Source: Microbacterium sp. (lineage in GTDB: Bacteria; Actinomycetota; Actinomycetes; Actinomycetales; Microbacteriaceae). From it: 64,000 bases of DNA. The stretch spans positions 84,400 to 148,399 of the forward strand of contig NZ_JAFKIP010000009.1 of the NCBI RefSeq assembly GCF_017305435.1, given 5' to 3'. Position numbers and translations under genes: made by a program. Below the pieces are notes generated by a model, which worked only from the letters and a program-made list of their open reading frames with translations, did not search any database and was not told the origin of the DNA. Numbering within the stretch: position 1 is the stretch's first letter; each line of letters begins with the position of its first letter. Shown here in pieces: positions 1-8,417 of this stretch.

Positions 1-2
1 AG

Positions 3-923
3 GGTCAGAACATGGTCGACGGTCACCTCTACGCCGTCGGGATGATGAACTCCGGTCTGGCGATGTGGGGGAACAAGAAGCTCCTCGACGCGGCCGGAAT
101 CACGATGCCCACCAGCGCGGCCGACGCCTGGACCGCGGAGGAGTTCACCCAGGTCGTCGACACACTGTCGAAGCTGGATGCCGACGGCAAGCCCCTCGGC
201 ATCGGCGAGGCCAACGGCCTCACCGGCGAGTACGGGATCTACGGGTTCGCTCCCGTCCTGTGGTCGGCGGGCACCCCGATCCTCGCCGACGGCAAGGCCG
301 CCGGCTCCCTGGACTCCGACACGGCGGCGGAGGCGATGACGACGTTCGCGTCGTGGCGTGATTTCGTCGACCCGGACACCGACGGTCAGGCATTCCAGTC
401 GGGTCGTGTTGCCTTGAACTGGATGGGCAACTGGCTGTACCCCGCGTACAAGGAAGCTCTGGGCGACGATCTGGTCGTCGGGCCGCTTCCCGACTTCGGG
501 GCAGGTGCCAAGACGGGCTCCGGCACGATCGCGTGGGCGATGGGCGGGGCGACGAAGAACGCCAAGGCGGCCGGTGCGCTGCTGGATTACCTGATGAGCG
601 ACGAGGTCGTCACAAAGTACACGTCGGCCAACGGTGCTCCTCCGGCGACGCTCACCGCGCTCGAAGCCTCTCCTCTTTACGGAGCGGGCAAGCCCCTCGA
701 GTTCCTGTCCAGCCAGCTCAACGCCGCGTGCCCGACCGAGGACAAGCTGACCGAGGACTGCGTGGCGGTGTCTCGACCGGTGACCGCAGGCTACCCCGTC
801 GTGACCGCGGAGTTCGGCAAGGCGCTCTCGGCGATCTGGGGCGGCGCCGACGCCAAGTCGACTCTCGAGGCGGCAGCACGCGCCATCGACCGCGACTTCG
901 CGGACAACGACGACTACAAGTGA
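3..923 (+). CDS. ABC transporter sugar substrate-binding protein, 3' part
   Basis: This is the C-terminal ~306 residues of an extracellular solute-binding protein of the carbohydrate (MalE/UgpB-like) ABC class. The reading frame is open to the left edge, so the signal peptide and first lobe are outside the window. The visible part has the usual binding-protein traits: YGFAPVLWSAG, a WMGNWLYPAY aromatic patch and a closing run of short helices (AARAIDRDF). It would capture a sugar or oligosaccharide outside the cell and deliver it to the two permeases that follow. No ATPase gene is present, which is normal for actinobacterial sugar importers that share a common MsiK-type ATPase. Family assignment is secure; substrate is not known. 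Confidence 0.9.
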   Translation, partial: GQNMVDGHLYAVGMMNSGLAMWGNKKLLDAAGITMPTSAADAWTAEEFTQVVDTLSKLDADGKPLGIGEANGLTGEYGIYGFAPVLWSAGTPILADGKAAGSLDSDTAAEAMTTFASWRDFVDPDTDGQAFQSGRVALNWMGNWLYPAYKEALGDDLVVGPLPDFGAGAKTGSGTIAWAMGGATKNAKAAGALLDYLMSDEVVTKYTSANGAPPATLTALEASPLYGAGKPLEFLSSQLNAACPTEDKLTEDCVAVSRPVTAGYPVVTAEFGKALSAIWGGADAKSTLEAAARAIDRDFADNDDYK

Positions 924-933
924 GCATGTTCGT

Positions 934-966
934 CCCGGGTGGCTCCGCAGGTCGGAGCCACCCGGG
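934..966 (+). terminator. Intercistronic hairpin between binding protein and permease genes
   Basis: A perfect 14-bp inverted repeat (934-947 paired with 953-966, 5-base loop) lies between the stop of the binding-protein gene and the first permease start at 991. It has no T-run. Such hairpins in ABC operons usually act as partial terminators or 3' stabilisers that keep the binding protein in excess over the membrane subunits; that role is inferred here. Confidence 0.7.
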
Positions 967-990
967 GCGATCCGCTTTGGAGACGAACTC

Positions 991-1941
991 ATGACTCTCG
1001 CACCTCTCGCGCGCCTTCGTCGGCGCGGACCGCAGCCACGGCGGAGGCCATCCGCCGCGGGCCCGTTGATGGCCGCGCCGGCGATCATCCTCCTCATCGC
1101 GTTCCTCGTCTTGCCGTTCATCGGCGCGATCGTGGCCTCCTTCTTCCGAATCCAGCTCGGCAACCCCCGACCGCCGAAGTTCGTCGGCTTCGAACAGTAC
1201 GCGCGGCTGTTCCTCGACCCGGATATCAGCGCGACCTTCCTGCGTGCGCTGGGCAACAACTTCACGTTCGCTCTCATCGTGGTTCCCGTGCAGACCGCGC
1301 TCGCGCTGGGGCTCGCGATCCTCATCAACCGCAAGATCCGCGGGATGACGGTGTTCCGCACGCTCTTCTTCATGCCTCTGGTGTTCCCGCTCGCTCTGGT
1401 CGCGGTGATCTGGCGGCTGATCTTCGCCCGCGACGAGTACGGGCTGCTCAACGGAGTGCTCAGTGCGATCAGCGGTGGCGCGATCGCGCCGCACGACTGG
1501 TTGGGCGATGGGGCCACCGCGCTCGGCGCGATCATCGTGATGTCGGTGTGGCAGAGCGTGAGCTTCCAGATGATCATCTTGTTGGGCGCCCTGCAGGGCG
1601 TGCCGAACGAGCTGTACGAGGCGGCATCCATCGATCGGGCGGGGCGCTGGAGCCAGTTCCTGCACGTCACCGTCCCGGGCATCCGCAACACCCTGATCTT
1701 CGTCGCCCTGCTGACGACGATCTTCTCCTTCCGGCTCTTCGACCAGGTGTATCTCCTCGACCGCAGCGGATCGCTGGACATCGAGTCGACGCAGACCGTC
1801 ATGTACCAGGTGATCACCACCGGTTTCGATCAGAACAACATCGGGCAGGGTTCCGCGATGGCCGTCGTGTTCCTCATCATCGTTGCGCTCGTGGCGCTGA
1901 TCCAACGACGGCTCGTCCGTCAGGAAGGCGGAGTGTCATGA
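991..1941 (+). CDS. Carbohydrate ABC transporter permease (MalF/UgpA type)
   Basis: A 316-residue polytopic membrane protein with about six transmembrane segments after a basic N-terminus (residues 1-25). The cytoplasmic EAA loop that docks the ATPase is visible as EAASIDRAGRWSQFLHVTVP at about residue 210. The ATG is preceded by GGAGA at a proper distance. It pairs with the next permease to form the translocation channel for the binding protein upstream. Its stop overlaps the next start (ATGA), so the two permeases are translationally coupled. Confidence 0.95.
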   Translation: MTLAPLARLRRRGPQPRRRPSAAGPLMAAPAIILLIAFLVLPFIGAIVASFFRIQLGNPRPPKFVGFEQYARLFLDPDISATFLRALGNNFTFALIVVPVQTALALGLAILINRKIRGMTVFRTLFFMPLVFPLALVAVIWRLIFARDEYGLLNGVLSAISGGAIAPHDWLGDGATALGAIIVMSVWQSVSFQMIILLGALQGVPNELYEAASIDRAGRWSQFLHVTVPGIRNTLIFVALLTTIFSFRLFDQVYLLDRSGSLDIESTQTVMYQVITTGFDQNNIGQGSAMAVVFLIIVALVALIQRRLVRQEGGVS

Positions 1942-2792
1942 GCGTCGTCCGAACCAAGAGGGGCCGGGTCGCGACCCGTGTCTGGGAGTACGCACTGCTC
2001 GGCTTGTTCGGGATCGTGTTCTTCGCGCCGATCTACTACCTGATCGTCGGTAGCTTCCGTCCCGGCGATCGGGTGCTCGCGGGAGTCGCGGGGTTCTTCC
2101 CCTCGAACCTCACCTTCGACAACTACGTCGCGGTCTTCCAGCGGTTCTCGAACCCGGTCACCGGCTACCTGTGGCAGTTCATCGCCGTGTCGGTGATCGT
2201 CACCGTCGTGGTCGTCGTGGGCGGGCTGCTCGTGAACTCGCTCGCGGGGTACGCGCTGGCGAGGATGAAGTGGAAGGGCCGGTCGTTCGTCCTGCTGATG
2301 ATCACGATCCTCACGATCATCCCGTTCGAGGCCGTCGCCCTGCCGCTGTACTACATGCTCAACGACAGCCGGAACACGATCTACGTGCAGGCGCTGCCGT
2401 TCATCGCGAGCGCGTTCTCGATCTTCCTCTTCTACACGTTCTTCCTCGATATGCCGAGCGAGATCGAGGAAGCTGCACGGCTGGACGGCGCCGGGCCGCT
2501 GCGCACCTTCTTCCAGATCGTCGTCCCGATGTCGCGTCCGGCTTTCGCGACGGTCGCGATCCTCACCTTCCTCGCGCAGTGGGGCTCCTACCTGTGGCCC
2601 GTTCTCATGGTCAGCGATACATCGGTCCGGCCGCTGCCTCTGGAGCTGAGCGTCTTCCAGAGCGCACAGCCCCCGGAGTGGGGCGCCGTCCTGGCGTTCG
2701 GTGTGATCTTCGTCCTCCCGGTGCTCGTGATCTTCCTGGTCTTCCAGCGATGGTTCGTCGCGAGTGTCGCAAGCTCGGCGATCAAGGGCTGA
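1938..2792 (+). CDS. Carbohydrate ABC transporter permease (MalG/UgpE type)
   Basis: A 284-residue inner-membrane permease. The start is set at 1938 because it overlaps the upstream stop by 4 bp and gives the usual family length; an in-frame extension further upstream would only read through the partner gene. The EAA motif reads EEAARLDGAGPLRTFFQIVVP near residue 180, the signature loop that contacts the ABC ATPase. Six membrane spans are predicted by hydrophobicity. It is the second half of the heterodimeric sugar channel and leads directly (3-bp gap) into a serine hydrolase gene. Confidence 0.95.
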   Translation: MSVVRTKRGRVATRVWEYALLGLFGIVFFAPIYYLIVGSFRPGDRVLAGVAGFFPSNLTFDNYVAVFQRFSNPVTGYLWQFIAVSVIVTVVVVVGGLLVNSLAGYALARMKWKGRSFVLLMITILTIIPFEAVALPLYYMLNDSRNTIYVQALPFIASAFSIFLFYTFFLDMPSEIEEAARLDGAGPLRTFFQIVVPMSRPAFATVAILTFLAQWGSYLWPVLMVSDTSVRPLPLELSVFQSAQPPEWGAVLAFGVIFVLPVLVIFLVFQRWFVASVASSAIKG

Positions 2793-2795
2793 GCG

Positions 2796-4019
2796 ATGGA
2801 CTTCGACACCACGATCCACGGCATGGTCGCGCCCGGGTACGAATCGGTCGCCGAAGCCTTCGCCTCGACGGTGAGCGAGTCGGGCGGTTCCGCTCTCGCA
2901 GTACGCGTCGACGGGCTCACCGTGCTCGACCTCTGGCACGGAGCGGCCGACCGCGAACGTGCGGTTCCCTGGCAGCACGACACGATGGCGATGGTCTTCT
3001 CCTGCACCAAGGGCCTGCTCGCCATCATGATCGGCCACCTCGTCCAGGAAGGTCGTCTCGAGCTCGATCTGCCCGTCGCGACCTATTGGCCGGAGTTCGC
3101 GGCGGCAGGCAAGTCCGCCATCACAGTGCGCCAGGCTTTGTCGCACCGTGCCGGACTCGCAACCCTTCGCGATGACGTCGACCTCGGTGCGGCGCTCGAC
3201 GACGCTGCGATGGCTGCGCGGCTCGCTGAGGAGGCTCCGCTGTGGAGCCCCGACGCGGCGTATGGATACCACGCGTTGACCTATGGCTGGCTCGCCGGCG
3301 AGATCATCCGGCGTGTCACGGGCGAGACACCGGGCGCGCGCCTGCGTCGCACGCTCGCAGGACCCTTGGCCGCAGATGCATGGATCGGCGTGCCGGAGCC
3401 GGACCTGCCGCGTGTGGCTCGACTCGCTGCGGGAGACTCCCTGTCGGCGCCGCCCCCGATGACGACAGAACGAGCCATCGACCCCGAGGACGCGCGTTGG
3501 ATGGAGCGTGCGATGACGCTCGGCACGGCGTTCCCGGCGTCGTTCGTCGTCCCCGGTGAAGGGTTCGACGATCCGCGTGTGCGCCAGGCCGGAGTACCGG
3601 GGGCGGGTGGCGCGGCGAGCGCCGCGGGTCTGGCCGCGATCTGGTCGGCGACCGTCGTGCCCGTTTCGGGCGTGGAACCACTGGACGCAGCGGTGGTCGC
3701 CGATATGACGCGCGTGCAGAGCGAGGGCGAGCCCGTGTGGTGGCTGCCGGGACCGTACCCTCGGTGGGGGACAGGCTTCATGCTGCCATCGGAGCGGCGA
3801 CCGTTCCTGTCCGATGCGTCGTTCGGACATGACGGCGCCGGCGGACAGATCGCGTTCGCCGACAGCCGGCACCGCGTCGGCTTCGGATACGTGACGAGCC
3901 TGCTCGAGGTGCACTCCGACGACCGCGGCGACAGCATCGTTCGTGCCTTGGGCCGCGTGCTGGGCGCGCCGCCCCGACGCGACTTCGAGGTCGCCGCAGA
4001 GGAGAACGGGCGTTCATGA
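2796..4019 (+). CDS. Serine hydrolase, beta-lactamase fold (EstB/class C-like esterase)
   Basis: A 407-residue member of the beta-lactamase-related serine hydrolase family (family VIII esterases, EstB). The nucleophile motif S-x-x-K appears as SCTK at about residue 68, and a YGYHALTYGWLAGE block near residue 150 carries the conserved tyrosine. GHDGAGGQ near residue 345 takes the place of the third KTG/HxG box. No signal peptide is visible, so it is probably cytoplasmic. In this operon it is likely to remove acyl groups from imported carbohydrate; that role is inferred from context. It is paralogous to the gene at 5014-6174. Its stop overlaps the next start by 4 bp. Confidence 0.88.
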   Translation: MDFDTTIHGMVAPGYESVAEAFASTVSESGGSALAVRVDGLTVLDLWHGAADRERAVPWQHDTMAMVFSCTKGLLAIMIGHLVQEGRLELDLPVATYWPEFAAAGKSAITVRQALSHRAGLATLRDDVDLGAALDDAAMAARLAEEAPLWSPDAAYGYHALTYGWLAGEIIRRVTGETPGARLRRTLAGPLAADAWIGVPEPDLPRVARLAAGDSLSAPPPMTTERAIDPEDARWMERAMTLGTAFPASFVVPGEGFDDPRVRQAGVPGAGGAASAAGLAAIWSATVVPVSGVEPLDAAVVADMTRVQSEGEPVWWLPGPYPRWGTGFMLPSERRPFLSDASFGHDGAGGQIAFADSRHRVGFGYVTSLLEVHSDDRGDSIVRALGRVLGAPPRRDFEVAAEENGRS

Positions 4020-5017
4020 CCTTCGAGATCGACGACCGGTGGGTATGGGACTTCTGGCTTGCGCGGGATGAGGGAGACTTCCACCTCTTCTTTCTGAACG
4101 CCCCGCGCGCGCTGGGAGACCCGCACCTGCGTCACCGCAATGCGACGATCGGACACGCCGTCTCGACCGACCTGCGCACCTGGTCGGAACCCGAGACGGT
4201 GATCTCACCCGGGGCTGAGGAGGCGTTCGACGGTACCGCGACCTGGACCGGCTCGGTCATCCGCGACGGCTCAGGATGGCGCATGTTCTACACGGGGTCC
4301 CGGTTCCTGTCCGAGGACAGCCACGCGAACATCGAGTCGATCGGCGAGGCCACCAGCATCGATCTGCACCGGTGGAGCAAGGCGCCCGGTCCGCTCGTGA
4401 CCCCCGATATGCGGTGGTACGAGACCCTCGAAACGGGAACGTGGCCAGAGGAGGCGTGGCGGGACCCCTGGGTGTTCCGCGCTGACGACGGCTGGCACAT
4501 GCTGATCACCGCACGCGCGCGCCGTCCGATCGGCGATGACCCCCGCGACACGGGTGTCGTCGGCCACGCGTTTTCACGCGACCTGCGCTCGTGGGAGGTC
4601 AGGCCGCCGCTCAGTGCGCCCGGTGCGGGATTCGCGCATATCGAGGTCATCCAACCCTTCCGCTTGGGGTCGCGTGACTTCATTCTGTTCTGCTGCGACG
4701 CCGCCCATCTCGTCGGCGCGCGGGTGGGGCAGAGCGGGGGGATCTGGGTCGCCCCGCGTGACTCGCAGAGCGGTTGGTGCGACGTGCACATGGCGCGACG
4801 GCTGACGGACGAGACTCTCTACGCGGGCCGGATCGTGACGACCCCCGACGAGAGACTCGCCTTGATGGCATTCGAGAACGTCCTCGGCGACGATTTCGTC
4901 GGACGGATCAGCGACCCGATGTACCTCGTCGCCGATCACGAGGGGTGGCCGGTCCTGGCGACGGATGCCGGGGCATCCTCTGCACCCGCCACTCGAGTCG
5001 AGGGGGCATCTCGATGA
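4016..5017 (+). CDS. Five-bladed beta-propeller glycoside hydrolase (GH32/43/68-like)
   Basis: A 333-residue protein with the blade repeats and acidic triad layout of clan GH-F/GH-J enzymes. An N-terminal WVWDFWLA block holds the likely nucleophile or base aspartate (about residue 11), WRDPWVF is the RDP-type motif around residue 150, and AHIEVIQPF around residue 205 supplies the likely acid glutamate. TATWTGSVI is the sugar-binding blade-2 motif. No secretion signal is seen, so it would act inside the cell on transported oligosaccharide. It is sandwiched between two serine hydrolase genes with 4-bp overlaps on both sides, which implies one processing pathway. The exact GH family and linkage cannot be fixed by eye. 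Confidence 0.78.
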   Translation: MTFEIDDRWVWDFWLARDEGDFHLFFLNAPRALGDPHLRHRNATIGHAVSTDLRTWSEPETVISPGAEEAFDGTATWTGSVIRDGSGWRMFYTGSRFLSEDSHANIESIGEATSIDLHRWSKAPGPLVTPDMRWYETLETGTWPEEAWRDPWVFRADDGWHMLITARARRPIGDDPRDTGVVGHAFSRDLRSWEVRPPLSAPGAGFAHIEVIQPFRLGSRDFILFCCDAAHLVGARVGQSGGIWVAPRDSQSGWCDVHMARRLTDETLYAGRIVTTPDERLALMAFENVLGDDFVGRISDPMYLVADHEGWPVLATDAGASSAPATRVEGASR

Positions 5018-6174
5018 CGATCGACGTCAAAGGTCATGCCGACGAACGCTTCGGAGGCGTGGTCGATGCGTTCCGGGCCGGGTTCCTGGACGGTCACCCG
5101 ATGGGCGCGGCGCTTGCCGTGCGGGTCGACGGCAAGCCGGTCGTCGACGTCTGGGCGGGAACGGCCGACGCGCGCACCGGCCGGGCCTGGGATGCGGACA
5201 CGATCAGCGTGATCTTCTCGTGCACCAAAGGGCTCATGTCCATCCTCGCCGCACAACTCGTCGCAGAAGGACGACTGTCCTACGATCGCCTCGTCGCACG
5301 GCATTGGCCGGAGTATGCGACCGATGCCAAAGCGGCCACGACGATCGCGGACCTGCTCGCTCATCGTGCCGGCGTGCCCGCGATCGTCGAGAACCTGTCC
5401 GTGGAGGATCTGAGCGATTGGGACAGGTGCGTGTCGCTGCTCGCGGCGGCCACGCCGCACTGGTCGCCCGGGACCGCGCACTCATATCATCCGATCACGC
5501 ACGGGTGGCTCATCGGCGAGGTGATTCGTCGTGTCACGAGGCAGAGCATCGGCGACGTCTTCGCGGAGCGTATCTCGGCGCCCCTCGGCATCCCGGCGTG
5601 GATCGGACTTCCGGCCACGGTGGAGCATCGGGTAGCGGATATGGCCGTGGGTGCCAGTCTGGCCGAAGCGACGCGGACACTGGAGCAGGCGGCGCAGACG
5701 GACCCGGTGCCGCTTCGCGCGATGACTCTCGGTGGGGCTCTTCCCTCCGCGCTCGTCGGGCCCGGCGAGGGTTTCAACGACCCGCGGGTCAGGGCGGCTT
5801 GTGTCCCGGGAGCAGGTGGAGTGACCAGCGCACGCGCTCTCGCAACGATCTGGTCGGCGACCGTCACAGAGACCGATGGCGTGCAGCTCTTCCCGCAGGG
5901 ACTGCCGGCCGATGCGGTCACGACGGTGAGCGGGGGTGAGCCGTTCTTCGCCGCGCCTCCACCCTGGCCGCGGTGGGGGATGGGGTTCCAGCTGGATTCC
6001 CCGGCGCGCCGATACGTGACTTCTCGGGGATTCGGGCACGATGGCGCCGGCGGACAGGTCGCGTTCGCGGAACCGGACGCGAAGGTGGGGTTCGCCTACC
6101 TCACGAACCTGATGGAAGCAGGCGACGACCGGGGAACACGGATCGTTGACGCGCTGCGCGCTGCGCTGGAATGA
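5014..6174 (+). CDS. Second beta-lactamase-fold serine hydrolase
   Basis: A 386-residue paralogue of the hydrolase at 2796-4019. The same landmarks are present in the same order: SCTK nucleophile motif (about residue 70), YHPITHGWLIGEVIRR block, GPGEGFNDPRVR, and GHDGAGGQVAF near the C-terminus. The start at 5014 is chosen because it overlaps the glycosidase stop (ATGA); an upstream in-frame reading would run through the glycosidase. It is the last gene of the operon and ends 16 bp before the convergent LacI-type gene. Two related hydrolases in one sugar operon suggest different ester positions or different substituents on the substrate. Confidence 0.88.
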   Translation: MTIDVKGHADERFGGVVDAFRAGFLDGHPMGAALAVRVDGKPVVDVWAGTADARTGRAWDADTISVIFSCTKGLMSILAAQLVAEGRLSYDRLVARHWPEYATDAKAATTIADLLAHRAGVPAIVENLSVEDLSDWDRCVSLLAAATPHWSPGTAHSYHPITHGWLIGEVIRRVTRQSIGDVFAERISAPLGIPAWIGLPATVEHRVADMAVGASLAEATRTLEQAAQTDPVPLRAMTLGGALPSALVGPGEGFNDPRVRAACVPGAGGVTSARALATIWSATVTETDGVQLFPQGLPADAVTTVSGGEPFFAAPPPWPRWGMGFQLDSPARRYVTSRGFGHDGAGGQVAFAEPDAKVGFAYLTNLMEAGDDRGTRIVDALRAALE

Positions 6175-6190
6175 AGAGTGGACCGCGCCG

Positions 6191-7219
6191 TCACGCGATG
6201 CGCGGCTCCGCGATGGACGACCGTTTGACGAGCGGCATCTCGATGAGGTGCTCACCGGCCTCCGCCGGGTGGAGGAGGAGCTCGACGGCGCGGCGCCCCA
6301 TGGGGATGTGAGGCAGCGCCATCGTGGTGAGACCTGGGCGGAGGTACGCCGCCACTTCGTCGTTGTCGAAGCCGATCACGGAGACGTCCCCAGGCACCGA
6401 CAGGCCGGCATCGGCGAGGGCCTGGTAGGCGCCGAAGGCCAGGCGGTCATTCATGCACAGCAGTGCAGTGATGGGCAGGTCGCGCTCGAGCAGTCCGGTG
6501 GTTGCCGCGTAGCCGCCCTCGGGCTCCCACAGCCAGACGGACTCCTCGGCCAGGAAGGTGAGCCCGTGCGCGGCGAGCTCGTCGCGCACGCCGGCGACGC
6601 GCCGCGACACCGTCACGGACCGGAACGCGTCGCGTTCGACCTCGTCGTTCTGGCCGATGAGGGCGATGCCGTCGCGGTGACCGCGCTCGATGAGACTGCG
6701 CACGGCCACACGTCCTCCGAGCGTTTCGTCAGGAAGCACGGATGTCAGGTGGCGCGGACTCGTGGCATTCAGCATCACGACCGGCAGCCCCGCCGGAAGG
6801 TCGGGGACGACGAGCTCCCGAGCGCGCATGCTCGCGAACACGATTCCGTCGACCTGTCGATCGAGGACGGCGCCGATGGCCGCAGACTCGCGCGCCGGCT
6901 CGCCGCCCGTCTCCAACACCAGGAGGACGTGATCCGCCGCTTCCGCCGACTCGATCGCTCCCTGGATCAACCCGCTCGCGAAGCGGGTGGTGGCGACGTG
7001 ATCGGAGATGAAGCCGATCGTGTGGGTCTTGTCGGTGCGAAGGCTGCGAGCGGCCACGTTCGGGCGATACCCGAGGGCTTGCGCCGCCGCGTGGACTCGG
7101 TCATGGGCGGCCTGCGACAGGCGCGTGTCCGGCCGATCATTGAGGATCATGGACGCTGCCGTCGTGGAGAGTCCTGCCAGGCGCGCGACGTCGGCGAGTG
7201 TCGCTCTCTTGCCCGGCAT
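6191..7219 (-). CDS. LacI-family transcriptional repressor
   Basis: A 342-residue LacI/GalR regulator. The helix-turn-helix is at residues 5-25 (TLADVARLAGLSTTAASMIL) followed by a hinge, then a periplasmic-binding-protein-like sensor domain with GFISDH and ALLCMNDRLAFGAYQAL motifs. The start at 7219 has a GGAGGAG ribosome site just upstream; an alternative start at 7264 would add 15 residues before the HTH that the family does not need. It converges on the sugar operon and most likely represses it in the absence of its sugar ligand. Confidence 0.92.
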   Translation of the reverse strand: MPGKRATLADVARLAGLSTTAASMILNDRPDTRLSQAAHDRVHAAAQALGYRPNVAARSLRTDKTHTIGFISDHVATTRFASGLIQGAIESAEAADHVLLVLETGGEPARESAAIGAVLDRQVDGIVFASMRARELVVPDLPAGLPVVMLNATSPRHLTSVLPDETLGGRVAVRSLIERGHRDGIALIGQNDEVERDAFRSVTVSRRVAGVRDELAAHGLTFLAEESVWLWEPEGGYAATTGLLERDLPITALLCMNDRLAFGAYQALADAGLSVPGDVSVIGFDNDEVAAYLRPGLTTMALPHIPMGRRAVELLLHPAEAGEHLIEMPLVKRSSIAEPRIA

Positions 7220-7443
7220 CTCTCCTCCATCGGTCTTGATCACTGGCTGGCTAAATCCTTTCACACACGCGACCGTTTTCCCCGGCGATGCAGAGGCGCC
7301 CGAGACCTCGCCTCCGCTAGCGTCGAAGGGTGGACGACGCGCACCCTGGGACCGAACCCGAGCCGATCACCGAGGCGATCTGCATTCTCGGCTACGACTG
7401 ATCCGGGTGGATTCCAGGCGACGGGGAGGCGCGACCGGGCGGC

Positions 7444-7449
7444 TAGGCT
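7444..7449 (+). promoter_or_regulatory. -10 box (TAGGCT) for a leaderless transcript
   Basis: TAGGCT ends 8 bp before the GTG start at 7458, and no Shine-Dalgarno is present, so the transcript would begin at or next to the start codon. This is the common leaderless arrangement in Actinobacteria. Confidence 0.45.
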
Positions 7450-7457
7450 GACTCTCC

Positions 7458-8414
7458 GTGACTGCTGCCGCTCCCGCTCGACTGCCGGCGGCGGTCGCCA
7501 TCGCGGGCGCCGTCGCGGTCGGCGTCCTCACGGCGCTGCAGGCCCGCGTCAACGGTCAGCTCGGGCGCCAGCTCGATGACGGGTTCGTCGCCGCCGTGGT
7601 CTCCTTCGGGTCGGGACTCGTCGTTCTCGTCATGCTCTCTGCGGCGCTGCCGAGCGGTCGCCGCGGCGCGCGTGCCCTCGCCGCCGGCATCCGTCGCCGG
7701 ACGATTCCGTGGTGGATGCTCGCCGGCGGCGCCGCCGGAGCGCTCACGGTCGCGACGCAGGGACTTGCCGTGGCGGTCATCGGCGTTTCGCTGTTCACGG
7801 TCGGCGTCGTCGCGGGGCAGACTCTCTCGGGGCTTGTCCTCGACCGCGTCGGCTACGGTCCGGCGGGGGTCGTCGCGGTCACGATGCCGCGCGTCGCGGG
7901 AGGCGCGCTCGCACTCGTCGCCGTTGCGATATCGCTGCAGGGCGACCTGCTCGCACGCGTGCCGTGGTGGATGCTCGCGCTTCCCTTCCTCGCCGGCATC
8001 GGCATCGCCTGGCAGCAGGCGACCAACGGTCGACTGCGTCAACGCGTCGGGACTCCGCTGACGGCGACGCTCGTGAACTTCATCGGCGGCACCGCCATCC
8101 TCGCCGTCGCCGCCCTCGTCCACGTCGCACTCGTCGGCACGCCGGACGTGTGGCCGATCGAGCCGTGGATGTACCTCGGCGGCGTCATCGGGGTGACGTA
8201 CATCTTCTTGTCGGCCGCGCTCGTCGTGCACACCGGCGTGCTGCTCCTCGGCCTCGGAGCCGTCGCCGGCCAGCTCGTGACCGCATTCCTGCTGGATGCC
8301 GCGTGGCCGGCCGATGCCGGACCGGGCTGGCTCGCCGAGCTCGCGATGGTCGTCGTGGCCGGGGCGGGCGTCATCGTCGCCGCCGCGCCGTGGCGGCAAC
8401 GCGCGCGCGACTGA
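7458..8414 (+). CDS. DMT-family transporter, YdcZ/DUF606 type
   Basis: A 318-residue very hydrophobic protein made of two repeats of about five transmembrane helices each. The second half begins near residue 165 (WWMLALPFLAGIGIAWQQ), and a QARVNGQLGRQL motif follows helix 1 in the first repeat, matched by QQATNGRLRQRVG in the second. This internal duplication is diagnostic of YdcZ (DUF606) transporters of the drug/metabolite superfamily. It starts with GTG and appears leaderless. Transported substrate is unknown. It converges with the Gfo/Idh gene, leaving only 3 bp between stops. Confidence 0.88.
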   Translation: MTAAAPARLPAAVAIAGAVAVGVLTALQARVNGQLGRQLDDGFVAAVVSFGSGLVVLVMLSAALPSGRRGARALAAGIRRRTIPWWMLAGGAAGALTVATQGLAVAVIGVSLFTVGVVAGQTLSGLVLDRVGYGPAGVVAVTMPRVAGGALALVAVAISLQGDLLARVPWWMLALPFLAGIGIAWQQATNGRLRQRVGTPLTATLVNFIGGTAILAVAALVHVALVGTPDVWPIEPWMYLGGVIGVTYIFLSAALVVHTGVLLLGLGAVAGQLVTAFLLDAAWPADAGPGWLAELAMVVVAGAGVIVAAAPWRQRARD

Positions 8415-8417
8415 CGA

